Part shown: positions 1-6,972 of the stretch, one piece after another
Layout: the number at the start of each line of letters is the position of its first letter
How positions within the stretch are numbered: the first letter of the stretch is position 1
Assembly: GCA_964509765.1 (NCBI GenBank)
Contig: CAZDYI010000084.1
Coordinates: 1-26,392 of the forward strand
Source of the DNA: CAZDYI01 sp964509765
GTDB lineage: Bacteria > Pseudomonadota > Gammaproteobacteria > Tethybacterales > Tethybacteraceae
Direction: 5' to 3'
Length of the DNA stretch: 26,392 bases
Notes under the pieces: generated by a model
Told to the model about the DNA's origin: nothing
Databases searched by the model: none
What the model saw: the letters and a program-made list of their open reading frames with translations, nothing else
Translations under genes and position numbers: made by a program

Positions 1-734
1 AGCGCCTCCGCCGCCTCGGCGACGGGCCCGGCCTCAAAGGGGACGACGTCCTCCTTGTGCAGGTCCACCTCCAGCGCCCAGCCCGGCCCTGCGTCCTTGC
101 CGTTGGAGATCCCGGCCTCGAAACCCTCCGCTGACAGCTGGCCCCAGCTGCTCCTGACCACGGTTCCGGACTCGGTCCGCCAGGCAACCTCCGTCCTGCT
201 CGACCCGCCGTTCGCCCCCTGAACAGCGCTTCCTCGCAGCCCGGACCCGGAACCTTCCCCAAGGACCGACTCGCAGGCGGCGCCCGGGCCGGCCTCGTTG
301 AACAGGCGCAGGCCCACGCCGCTGCAGCACCCGGGACCGAACGCCTCGCGCATCCTGTCCACCACATTGGCGAGCCTTTCGAAGAAGGCCTCCCTTTCAT
401 AGCAGCCGCCTGCCTCCAGCTCCACGCGCCCTCCGGACAGGGCAACGCTCCAGCCGCGTTGCAGACCGTTTTCAGACAGGCGCCAGACCAGGTCGTGCAG
501 CTCGTTTGCTGGCGGGTCCCCGTCCTTGCCTCCCCGGGTCCTGATGACCCGCTGCTTCAGGCTCATCACCGGATAGTCCCCGCCCAGGGCATCCCGGACC
601 TTGACCGCGGAGAAGGGAATGCCGATCTCCGTCACGAACGGAAACTCGACCCTGGCTGCCAGCATGTCCGGGACGGCCCCCTTGAGGGGGTCATCCGCTG
701 CTGCAGCCTCGCCTGGACCTGTTCCTGCCGGCAT
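1..734 (-). CDS. partial protein resembling TIGR04255 family
   Basis: The frame is open from an ATG at 734 to the window edge (244 codons), so the C-terminus is missing. Recognisable stretches are a VEFPFVTEIGIPFS start, YPVMSLKQR, then YEREAFFERL, a GVGLRLFNEA segment near the middle, and LEVDLHKEDV at the visible end. This order (YP motif, Y..(W/E)e.F, RiGLRY-N, hydrophobic-D-hydrophobic strand) recalls the sporadically distributed TIGR04255 family, whose function is not known; the match is from memory of the pattern only. No membrane segment or signal is seen. The start is chosen because a TATAAT box ends 7 bases upstream of it, with no room for a Shine-Dalgarno sequence. It is transcribed away from umuC but on the same strand, and is separated from umuC by 395 bases and a terminator-like hairpin. 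Confidence 0.6.
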   Translation of the reverse strand, partial: MPAGTGPGEAAAADDPLKGAVPDMLAARVEFPFVTEIGIPFSAVKVRDALGGDYPVMSLKQRVIRTRGGKDGDPPANELHDLVWRLSENGLQRGWSVALSGGRVELEAGGCYEREAFFERLANVVDRMREAFGPGCCSGVGLRLFNEAGPGAACESVLGEGSGSGLRGSAVQGANGGSSRTEVAWRTESGTVVRSSWGQLSAEGFEAGISNGKDAGPGWALEVDLHKEDVVPFEAGPVAEAAEA

Positions 735-741
735 GCCAGGA

Positions 742-747
742 ATTATA
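742..747 (-). promoter_or_regulatory. -10 box TATAAT, leaderless start
   Basis: Read on the minus strand the box is a perfect TATAAT followed by 7 bases and then the ATG at 734. Transcription starting 7 bases after the box would begin at the ATG itself. No good -35 is seen at 17 bases; TTGTTC lies at a 19-base spacing. The geometry matches the boxes upstream of 18675, 14226 and 15047. Confidence 0.55.
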
Positions 748-796
748 CCTCAAGTTCCCTCGGCGAGAACAAAAACGGATGATGGGCTGAAATAGA

Positions 797-826
797 TTGA
801 CAATAAGTGCTCATAACGGAAATAAT
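797..826 (+). promoter_or_regulatory. candidate sigma70 promoter TTGACA-N18-AATAAT
   Basis: A full TTGACA at 797-802 is followed by 18 bases and AATAAT at 821-826. It lies in an AT-rich patch within otherwise GC-rich DNA. The predicted start, 7 bases after the box, falls on the ATG at 833. No long plus-strand gene follows, so it may drive a tiny ORF, a small RNA, or nothing. Confidence 0.35.
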
Positions 827-832
827 TAAGGC

Positions 833-880
833 ATGAAAGGAACAATACGGGAAGATATGCTGGCGGCAATCGACGCATGA
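833..880 (+). CDS. possible 15-residue leaderless ORF
   Basis: An ATG sits 6 bases downstream of the AATAAT box and opens a 15-codon frame (MKGTIREDMLAAIDA) ending at TGA 878-880. The stop overlaps a perfect 5-base inverted repeat, ACGCA at 873-877 and TGCGT at 885-889 with a 7-base loop. This could be a leader peptide with a hairpin, but nothing clear lies downstream on this strand for it to control. Chance is a real alternative at this length. Confidence 0.2.
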   Translation: MKGTIREDMLAAIDA

Positions 881-1090
881 ACACTGCGTTTCGATGCATC
901 GGCTTGCCTGATTGCGAGACGGCAAGGATGGCGAGCCTGTCCCTGCTGCCGAGGCGTGACGCGAGCGCCGCGCCCTTCTTGAGGCTGTCCCTGACGTGGG
1001 ACTCGTAGATGTCGGCCTGGAGCTCGTCGGGCATGAGCATCATCACGAATGAAAACACTCCGATTACGGCACGCCCTGCCGGCAGTGACG

Positions 1091-1119
1091 AAAACGGATC
1101 TGCTTCTCAAATCAGAGCC
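1091..1119 (-). terminator. rho-independent-like terminator of umuDC
   Basis: Read on the minus strand, GGCTCTG (1119-1113), a 10-base loop, and CAGATCC (1102-1096) form a 7-base stem with one mismatch. It is followed by G and then TTTT (1094-1091). It starts 11 bases past the umuC stop. The stem is modest and the T run short, so it may be a weak terminator. Confidence 0.5.
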
Positions 1120-1129
1120 CGAGCGGCCG

Positions 1130-2359
1130 TCAGCTCACCTGCGGCAAGTCGTCGCGGCAGGAGACGTAGCTCGGGGAAAGCAGGTTCCGGTTCTGGCGCC
1201 AGCGCAGGCCGCCGAAGCGCACCGCCTCGCGCCCGTAGCGCCGGTTCAGCCGGTCGACCGCCTCCAGCAGGCGGCCGCGGCCCGGCCGACCCCTGTCGAT
1301 TTCGAGCTCGCCCTGTCCCTGCCCTGTCAGCTCCAGAAGGGTAACTCCAGACTTCACGTAAGCGCACCCCGGCCGGTGCATCGCCCGGACCAGCGACTCC
1401 GCAAGCGCCATCAGCTCCCAGCTGTCGCTGCTCGGCGGGGCCACCGGGACGGCGCGGCTTTCGGTGTGGCGCTCGCCGCTGCCGTGCCTGCCGGTCGTCA
1501 GGTACACGCCTACCATCCCGGCCCGCAGTCCCAGCTTCCGCGCCCGCTCCGCTGCGCGCGCGGCAAAGGACCTCGTCACCGACACGAGCGTCCCGGCGTC
1601 GCCGGTGCGCCCCGGAAAGGAGCGGGAGTGGATGATCGACTTGCGCCACGCCGGGCCCCGAAGCCCGATGCACGGCTCGCCGTTGAGCTCCTTCACGGTG
1701 AGCATCGCCGGCAGGCCCATCTCGCTCCTGACCTCGTCTGGCGGCAGGCGGCTGAAGTCGAGCGCGCTCTCCATGCCCCGGGCGGCCAGCCTTTTCGACA
1801 GCCTTCTCCCTATTCCCCAGACGTCGCCGACCGGCGTGAGCCGCAGGGCCTCCTCGCGCCCGACGCCCTCGCCAATCACGCAAGAGCCGCCTGCGCCCGC
1901 AAGCCGCCGCTTGGCCAGGCGGTTGGCGACCTTGGCCAGCGTCCTCGTCTCCCCCGCTCCGACGCTCACCGGGATCCCGCACCAGCGCCTCACGGTTGCG
2001 CACACGTCGGGAAGCATCCTGCCGGCCTCGCTGCCGGAGACCTCGAAGAAGGCCTCGTCGATCGAGTAGACCCTGATCTCGCCGAGGCGCTCGCGCAGGC
2101 AGTCCATCACGCGCGACGAGATGTCGCCGTAGAGCGCGAAGTTCGACGAGAACACGCAGCCGTTCGCCCTCCTCAGCTTCGCGCGGCACTCGAAGTACGG
2201 GGTCCCGACCTTGATGCCCAGCTCCTTGGCCTCTGAGCTGAGCGCGATCACGCAGCCGTCGTTGTTCGAGAGCACCGCGACCGGCCGCCCGCAAAGATCG
2301 GGCCGGAACAGGCGCTCGCAGGATGCGTAGAAGCTGTTGCAGTCGAGCAGGGCATGCAT
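1130..2359 (-). CDS. umuC: UmuC, Y-family translesion DNA polymerase V subunit
   Basis: The 409 residues are close to the 422 of E. coli UmuC. The polymerase replicates past damaged bases together with processed UmuD. The N-terminus reads MHALLDCNSFYASCE with the metal-binding Asp6. The second catalytic pair is in YSIDEAFFEV (Asp101, Glu102), the same positions as in E. coli UmuC. NNDGCVIALS and a fingers-like GTPYFE follow the family pattern, and the C-terminus (LLSPSYVS..DDLP) matches UmuC rather than DinB. The ATG lies 15 bases after the umuD stop and is preceded by AGGGGG, a good ribosome site, so the two genes are one operon. The family is normally under SOS control; a candidate operator lies at the umuD promoter. 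Identification is secure. Confidence 0.96.
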   Translation of the reverse strand: MHALLDCNSFYASCERLFRPDLCGRPVAVLSNNDGCVIALSSEAKELGIKVGTPYFECRAKLRRANGCVFSSNFALYGDISSRVMDCLRERLGEIRVYSIDEAFFEVSGSEAGRMLPDVCATVRRWCGIPVSVGAGETRTLAKVANRLAKRRLAGAGGSCVIGEGVGREEALRLTPVGDVWGIGRRLSKRLAARGMESALDFSRLPPDEVRSEMGLPAMLTVKELNGEPCIGLRGPAWRKSIIHSRSFPGRTGDAGTLVSVTRSFAARAAERARKLGLRAGMVGVYLTTGRHGSGERHTESRAVPVAPPSSDSWELMALAESLVRAMHRPGCAYVKSGVTLLELTGQGQGELEIDRGRPGRGRLLEAVDRLNRRYGREAVRFGGLRWRQNRNLLSPSYVSCRDDLPQVS

Positions 2360-2374
2360 GGCGAACCCCCTGGC

Positions 2375-2917
2375 TCAGTCCTCGATCCTGCGCACCAGGC
2401 CGCGCACGACCCCGAACACCTTGAGCTCCTCGCCCTTGCCGGGGACGATGTCGGCGTGGCCGCGACCCGCGGCCCGCAGAACCGGCCGGCCGCCGGAGCG
2501 CGCCAGGCGCTTGACCGTGAACTCGCCGTCGACCGCCGCTACGACGATCATGCCGGCCCGCGGCTCGACGCTGCGGTCGACCACGATGTAGTCGCCGGGA
2601 AGGATGCCGGCGTCGGCCATCGACTCTCCGGAAACCCGCATGAAGAAGGTCGCAGTCGGGTTGTCGATGACCAGGTCGTTCGCGTCCAGCCGCGCCTCGA
2701 CGAAGTCGTCGGCCGGCGACGGAAAGCCCGCCGACACCTTGCTGCCGAAAAGCGGCAGCCGGTACGTTCCGCCCGCGAGCGCCTCTGAGACCTTGCCGAC
2801 CAGGCTGACCGGTATGCGCACCGGCTTGGTCGGCTCGCCGTAGCGGCCCTGGCCGGGCGGGCGCCCCGCACCCTTTCTCTTGCCGCCCCTCGGCGGCTTC
2901 GCAACCTTTGCTTGAAT
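2375..2917 (-). CDS. umuD: UmuD, S24/LexA-like self-cleaving polymerase V subunit
   Basis: The C-terminal 120 residues match UmuD closely: cleavage site SAGFPSPADDF (Ala63-Gly64 in this numbering), the nucleophile in GESM (Ser99), the Lys in EFTVKRL (Lys136) and a VFGVV ending. RecA-stimulated self-cleavage gives the active form that binds UmuC. The N-terminus is about 40 residues longer than in E. coli and includes the basic segment RGGKRKGAGRPPG, known from other UmuD-like proteins. The start is a problem: the conserved frame has no ATG, GTG or TTG before the basic segment. I place it at ATT 2917; CTG at 2926 is an alternative, and the first canonical codon, GTG 2821, would remove the basic segment. 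umuC follows after 15 bases. Confidence 0.9.
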   Translation of the reverse strand: MQAKVAKPPRGGKRKGAGRPPGQGRYGEPTKPVRIPVSLVGKVSEALAGGTYRLPLFGSKVSAGFPSPADDFVEARLDANDLVIDNPTATFFMRVSGESMADAGILPGDYIVVDRSVEPRAGMIVVAAVDGEFTVKRLARSGGRPVLRAAGRGHADIVPGKGEELKVFGVVRGLVRRIED

Positions 2918-2933
2918 AGTGTTCAGTATTCTA
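2914..2933 (-). promoter_or_regulatory. umuD promoter -10 with palindromic operator candidate
   Basis: On the minus strand TAGAAT (2933-2928) is a good -10 box. Overlapping it is a perfect inverted repeat, GAATA at 2914-2918 and TATTC at 2927-2931, with 8 bases between. It is not an E. coli CTGT-N8-ACAG LexA box. Its position over the -10 of umuD is what a damage-responsive repressor site would need, but that it binds LexA is inference. Confidence 0.45.
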
Positions 2934-2952
2934 ACAAAGCGGCCGCGGCCTC

Positions 2953-3954
2953 CTACCCGCCCTTGAGCGTCTCCACGAAAAGCCGGACCATCCGCTCCCT
3001 GTCGATCGCCGCGGCGTAGCGCTGGCGCGGCCTGGCCATCCACCTCTCCAGGTCCTTCGGGAACTCCTCGCCGGACCACTGCGGCCTCTCGATCCAGTCC
3101 GTGAGCGACCGCTCCATGAAGTCGGGCATCACCGCGGTCTTGCCCCGGGCCGGGCCCTCGAGGCACACCCTGATCCTTGCGTCCTCCAGGGTCAGGATGT
3201 CCGGCTCGACGACGTGCGCAACCGCGCAGACGTCGTGCATGCAGCAGCCCTCGAGGCCGACGTGCCGTGTGTAGAAGTCGATGTAGTTCGCCGCGGCCCG
3301 CCCGAGGAAGTCCATCCCGGGGTTGGCGTCCGTGATCTCCCTGAAGTCGGCGGCGGTCAGCACGGTGTTTCCGGTAACGTCCAGGCCGACCATCACCACC
3401 GGCCAGCCGGCGCCGAACACGGCGTCGGCCGCCTCGGGGTCGCACGCGACGTTGAACTCGGCAAGCGGGGTGACGTTTCCCGGGACGTGCGCCGCTCCTC
3501 CCATGACCACCACCGCCTTCGCGCATGCGACGGCCTCGGGCCGGCGCTCGACGAGCCGGGCGACGTTGGTGAGCGCCCCCACCGGGACCAGGGTGACCTC
3601 GCCTGGGCTCGCGAGCAGGGTCTCCGCGATGAAGTCGACCGCGCCGCGCGGGTCCGCGGCGCCCCGCGGCGGCGGCAGGCCGGTGTTGCCGAGCCCGTCC
3701 TCGCCGTGCACCCAAAACGGGCACTTGAGGGCCTCGCCGGCGACGGCCTCGGGCTCGCCCTCGCAGACCGGTACGCCGGCGCCGTTCGCCTCGCAAATGC
3801 GGATCGCGTTCGCGGTCGCGGTCTCAAGCGGAACGTTGCCCAGGGCCGTCGTGATGCCTGCGACCTCGATCCCGGGGTGGGCGAAGGCGAACGAGATTGC
3901 CATCGCGTCGTCGACCCCGGGGTCGGTGTCGATTATGACCTTGCTTGCGGTCAC
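2953..3954 (-). CDS. inosine/uridine-preferring nucleoside hydrolase
   Basis: The 333-residue protein belongs to the calcium-dependent nucleoside hydrolase family, which splits ribonucleosides into base and ribose in the cytoplasm. The N-terminus carries the calcium-site motif IIDTDPGVDDAMA (Asp9, Asp11, Asp15, Asp16), EFNVACDPEAA (Asn168) lies mid-protein, and the C-terminal His-Asp pair is in MHDVCAVAHVVEPD (His240, Asp241). Length is typical. The GTG start at 3954 overlaps the upstream hddA stop as GTGA, so it is translated from the heptose operon. Substrate preference cannot be read from the sequence. It is an unusual partner for a GDP-heptose pathway, and it is followed by umuD. Confidence 0.9.
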   Translation of the reverse strand: MTASKVIIDTDPGVDDAMAISFAFAHPGIEVAGITTALGNVPLETATANAIRICEANGAGVPVCEGEPEAVAGEALKCPFWVHGEDGLGNTGLPPPRGAADPRGAVDFIAETLLASPGEVTLVPVGALTNVARLVERRPEAVACAKAVVVMGGAAHVPGNVTPLAEFNVACDPEAADAVFGAGWPVVMVGLDVTGNTVLTAADFREITDANPGMDFLGRAAANYIDFYTRHVGLEGCCMHDVCAVAHVVEPDILTLEDARIRVCLEGPARGKTAVMPDFMERSLTDWIERPQWSGEEFPKDLERWMARPRQRYAAAIDRERMVRLFVETLKGG

Positions 3955-4991
3955 GCCTCCGTCCGCCAGGTGACCGACCCCTCGCCGTCAAACGAGCAGC
4001 TGCAGTCCCGGCCGTCTGAGTCGGGCAGCGCCTTGAGGACGGCCGCCTTCCTCTCGGGCCGGCAGAGCAGGATCATGAAGCCGCCGCCTCCGGCGCCGGA
4101 GATCTTCCCGCCGAGCGCGCCGGCGTCGAGCGCCGCCCGGTAGAGCCCGTCGATCATCGGGGTCGAGACCTTGCTGCCCGTCTCGCGCTTGGCGAGCCAC
4201 GACTCGTGGAACAGCTTGCCGAGGCGCGCGACGTCGCCTTTTTCCATCGCCTCCCTCATTTCGTAGGCGTTGCGCTTGATCAGGTGCAGGCCCTCCATCG
4301 CCTTGCTGTCATCGCCGGAAATCCGCTCGAGCTGGTCCTGGATGATGTTCGACGACTCGCGGCTGACGCCGGTGAAGTACAGGATGAGGGAGTGCTCGAG
4401 CTCGGCCCTGAAGTCTTCGGACACCGCGACCGGCTCCACGTCCACCGAGCCGTCCCTGTTGAACTCGATGAAGTTCATCCCGCCGTACGCCGCGGCGTAG
4501 TGGTCCTGCCTGCCGCCCTTGAGGCCGAGGTCGCGGCGCTCGATGTCGTGCGCGGTTGACGCGACGGCGCCCTTGTCGAGCCCGATCCCCATGACCGCGT
4601 CAAGGCACCTTACGATCGCGACGGTGATCGCCGAAGACGAGCCGAGCCCCGAGCCGACCGGGACCTCGCTGAGGGTGCTCAGCCGCAGCGGCAGGTCCCT
4701 GCCGCCGTTGTGCGAGCCGACCATCCGCGTGTAGGCCGCATGGTGCAGCCGGAGGTCCCTGTGCTCGGGAGGGCTGACCGATCCCGCCGGGAAGCTCTCC
4801 TCGCAAAAGCCCTCGAGCGACGCGAACGACACCTCCTCCTGCGCAGTGGCCGACGCGTACACGAACCTGCGTATGGTCGTGTTGAGCACGGCCCCGCCGT
4901 GCGCGCCCGAGTAGCCGTCGAACTCGGTCCCGCCGCCGCCGAAGCTCAGCCGCAGCGGCGAGCGGGTCCGGCAGGTCGTCCCCGGGTTCAG
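3951..4991 (-). CDS. hddA: D-glycero-D-manno-heptose 7-phosphate kinase (HddA type)
   Basis: GHMP-kinase fold enzyme expected to phosphorylate heptose 7-phosphate at C1, giving the 1,7-bisphosphate. Motif 1 is RSPLRLSFGGGGTEF at about residues 10-24, the ATP loop is PVGSGLGSSSA (111-121), GGRQDHYAAAYGG (159-171) is typical of HddA, and motif 3 is SGAGGGGF (298-305). The neighbours gmhA and hddC support the role. No ATG, GTG or TTG lies where the family begins. CTG at 4991 overlaps the upstream stop as CTGA, the same arrangement as the ATGA and GTGA junctions in this operon, and gives 346 residues, the usual size. The only canonical upstream start, GTG at 5084, would add 31 residues unlike the family and overlap the previous gene by 97 bases. 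Confidence 0.88.
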   Translation of the reverse strand: MNPGTTCRTRSPLRLSFGGGGTEFDGYSGAHGGAVLNTTIRRFVYASATAQEEVSFASLEGFCEESFPAGSVSPPEHRDLRLHHAAYTRMVGSHNGGRDLPLRLSTLSEVPVGSGLGSSSAITVAIVRCLDAVMGIGLDKGAVASTAHDIERRDLGLKGGRQDHYAAAYGGMNFIEFNRDGSVDVEPVAVSEDFRAELEHSLILYFTGVSRESSNIIQDQLERISGDDSKAMEGLHLIKRNAYEMREAMEKGDVARLGKLFHESWLAKRETGSKVSTPMIDGLYRAALDAGALGGKISGAGGGGFMILLCRPERKAAVLKALPDSDGRDCSCSFDGEGSVTWRTEA

Positions 4992-6004
4992 CGCGTCAGC
5001 AGCGGCGACCCGGCCTTGACCTTGCCGCGCCAGTAGTCGAGCAGGTCGGCGATCGTCCGCTCGTAGGGAATCTCCGGCTGCCACCCGGTGTGCTCCCTGA
5101 ACTTCGCCGTGTCCGGCACCTGCAGGTCCGCGTCAAGCGGGCGCATGCGGGCGGGGTCCTGGCGCACCTCGATCTTGCCGCCGAAGGTCGACAGCCCGAT
5201 CAGGTCGCTGAGCACGTCGCCGATCTTGCAGACGTGGTTGCCGCCTATGTTGTAGTACTCCCCGGGCACCGGGTCGACCGTGAGCAGCATGTGGTACGCG
5301 CGGACGGCGTCCCGGACGTCGGCGACCGTGCGCTTGGACTCCAGGTTTCCGACCATGACCACCGGCGGTATCAGCCCGGCCTCGATCATCGCGATCTGCT
5401 TGGCGAAGGTCGACTCGGCGAACACGTCGCCGCGGCGCGGCCCGGTGTGGGTGAACATCCGCGTCGTCATCGCCCTCACTCCGTACGCCTCGGCGTAGAA
5501 CCTGCCGACCAGGTCCGTGCCGATCTTCGAGATCGCGTACGGCGACGCCGGGTGGAACGGGGCGTCCTCCTTGAGCGGGAGGTTCTCGGCGCTCACCTTG
5601 CCGAAGACCTCCGACGAGGCGCAGACATGGACCCACGCCTCCGGGGCGCGGTCGCGGACCGCCTCGAGCAGCCTCGCTGTGCCCTGGATGTTCGTGTCCA
5701 GGGTGTCCAGCGGCGAGTCGAAGCTCGTCATCGGGTAGCTCTGCGCGGCCAGGTGGAACACGTAGTCCGGCGCGGCGTCGCGCACCGCCTTGGACACCGC
5801 GACCGTGTCGCGCAGGTCGGCGTAGACGAACCGGACCCGGCCGCTGCCGTTGGCCTCGTCCACCATCCTCTTGATGTTGTCGAGGGGGCTGCGCCACCTG
5901 ATCATGCCGACGACCTCCCAGTCGGTGTTGTCGAGGAGGAACTCGGACAGGTGCGATCCCACCATTCCGGACATGCCCGTGACCAGGGCGCGCTTTGCGC
6001 TCAT
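4988..6004 (-). CDS. GDP-mannose/GDP-heptose 4,6-dehydratase
   Basis: Extended short-chain dehydrogenase of 338 residues with the NAD(P)-binding GMSGMVGSH (10-18), HLAAQSY (84-90), CASSEVFG (128-135, Ser131, Glu132), and the catalytic pair YAISK (Tyr156, Lys160). It should oxidise C4 and remove water across C5-C6 of a GDP-linked sugar, giving a 4-keto-6-deoxy product. The family includes GDP-mannose 4,6-dehydratase and the GDP-manno-heptose dehydratases of Campylobacter and Yersinia. The flanking gmhA, hddA and hddC-like genes favour a heptose substrate, which is inference. The ATG at 6004 overlaps the upstream stop as ATGA. GDP-mannose is the main alternative substrate. Confidence 0.88.
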   Translation of the reverse strand: MSAKRALVTGMSGMVGSHLSEFLLDNTDWEVVGMIRWRSPLDNIKRMVDEANGSGRVRFVYADLRDTVAVSKAVRDAAPDYVFHLAAQSYPMTSFDSPLDTLDTNIQGTARLLEAVRDRAPEAWVHVCASSEVFGKVSAENLPLKEDAPFHPASPYAISKIGTDLVGRFYAEAYGVRAMTTRMFTHTGPRRGDVFAESTFAKQIAMIEAGLIPPVVMVGNLESKRTVADVRDAVRAYHMLLTVDPVPGEYYNIGGNHVCKIGDVLSDLIGLSTFGGKIEVRQDPARMRPLDADLQVPDTAKFREHTGWQPEIPYERTIADLLDYWRGKVKAGSPLLTR

Positions 6005-6972
6005 GGCGCCGTGCCCCCCGCAAGCAGGGTCGTCCCGTGCTTGACCTCGCGGAGTCCTTCGATGTTCTTGATCATCCACTCGTAGGTGCTCGCTATCCCG
6101 TCGGCAAGGGAGATCCGCGGCTTCCACCCAGTCTCGTGAATCCTTGTGCTGTCAACCATTTTCTCCGCATCGCCGTCGAGCGTGCCGTTCCAGCGTATTC
6201 TCCCTTCGTACCCGACTGCCGACCTGACCATCCCGGCAAGATCCGCTATCGAGGTGGGAACCCCCGAACCCACGTTGACGACGTCGTGCCGCACCTTGCC
6301 GTCCAGGGCAAGCAGGCACGCCTCGGCCAGGTCGTCGGCGTGCAGAAACTCCCTGGTCGGCGTTCCGGTCCCGAACAGCTCCACCTCCTCGCGCCCCGAC
6401 TCCTTCGCCTCGTGGATCTTGCGGAGAAGCGCAGGCAGGACATGCGAGTTTTCAAGGTCGAAGTTGTCAAACGGCCCGTACAGGTTGCAGGGCAGCAAGG
6501 TCGTGCAGTCCATCCCGTACTGCAGGGAGTACGCCTGCGCCATCTTCATCCCTGCGATCTTGGCGACCGCGTACCACTCGTTCGTCTGCTCCGGCACTCC
6601 GGTGAGAAGGCTCTCCTCCTTGGTGGGCAACGGAGCCTCGCGGGGGTACACGCAGCTGGACGACAGGAACACGGTCCTTTCGGTTCCGGAGCGGCGCGCC
6701 GCCTCGAGCAGGTTGGTCTGGATCATCAGATTCTCGCCGATGAACCTGCCCGGATAGGTGCTGTTGGCCTTGATGCCGCCCACCACAGCCGCGGCGATGA
6801 CCGTCCGCTTGGGCCGGTGGCGGTCGAAGAAGCCGTAGACCGCAGCCTGGTCCGTGAGGTCCAGCTCCGACCGGCCGGCAAGCAGCAGCTCGTGCGTTCC
6901 GTCCCTTTCAAGAGCGCGGCATACGGCCGACCCGACAAGCCCGTTGTGGCCGGCGACGAAGGTCCCGCCCAT
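6001..6972 (-). CDS. GDP-fucose-synthase-like epimerase/reductase
   Basis: The 323-residue short-chain dehydrogenase is of the GDP-L-fucose synthase (Fcl/WcaG) type. It has the dinucleotide motif AGHNGLVGSA (7-16), SSSCVYP (104-110), and catalytic Tyr134 and Lys138 in WYAVAK. Both acid/base residues used for 3,5-epimerisation in the E. coli enzyme appear to be kept: Cys107 next to the catalytic serine, and His177 in ENSHVLP. It therefore looks able to epimerise and reduce the 4-keto-6-deoxy sugar made by the next enzyme in the operon. The product would be GDP-L-fucose if the substrate is GDP-mannose, or a 6-deoxyheptose if it is GDP-heptose. The ATG at 6972 overlaps the hddC-like stop by one base (TGATG). 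Confidence 0.88.
   Translation of the reverse strand: MGGTFVAGHNGLVGSAVCRALERDGTHELLLAGRSELDLTDQAAVYGFFDRHRPKRTVIAAAVVGGIKANSTYPGRFIGENLMIQTNLLEAARRSGTERTVFLSSSCVYPREAPLPTKEESLLTGVPEQTNEWYAVAKIAGMKMAQAYSLQYGMDCTTLLPCNLYGPFDNFDLENSHVLPALLRKIHEAKESGREEVELFGTGTPTREFLHADDLAEACLLALDGKVRHDVVNVGSGVPTSIADLAGMVRSAVGYEGRIRWNGTLDGDAEKMVDSTRIHETGWKPRISLADGIASTYEWMIKNIEGLREVKHGTTLLAGGTAP

Larger units (their letters stand above)
750..1058 (-). pseudogene. possible small or decayed ORF after umuC
   Basis: A minus-strand frame starting at GTG 1058 (alternative ATGs follow within 8 codons) reads well for about 50 codons with the strong third-position GC of the neighbouring genes (MPDELQADIYESHVRDSL and on). 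It then runs into an AT-rich tail that looks non-coding and overlaps the promoter of the next gene. This suggests the remnant of a gene that has lost its 3' part, or a short unrecognised protein whose real end is unclear. No family was recognised. The overlapping ORFs in other frames are less convincing. It follows umuC by 71 bases but is separated from it by a terminator-like hairpin. Confidence 0.25.

Noticed and set aside
1049..2236. 395-codon plus-strand ORF and other long frames antisense to umuC
   Set aside because: They lie opposite the conserved umuC frame and show arginine- and proline-rich low-complexity translation typical of shadows in high-GC DNA.
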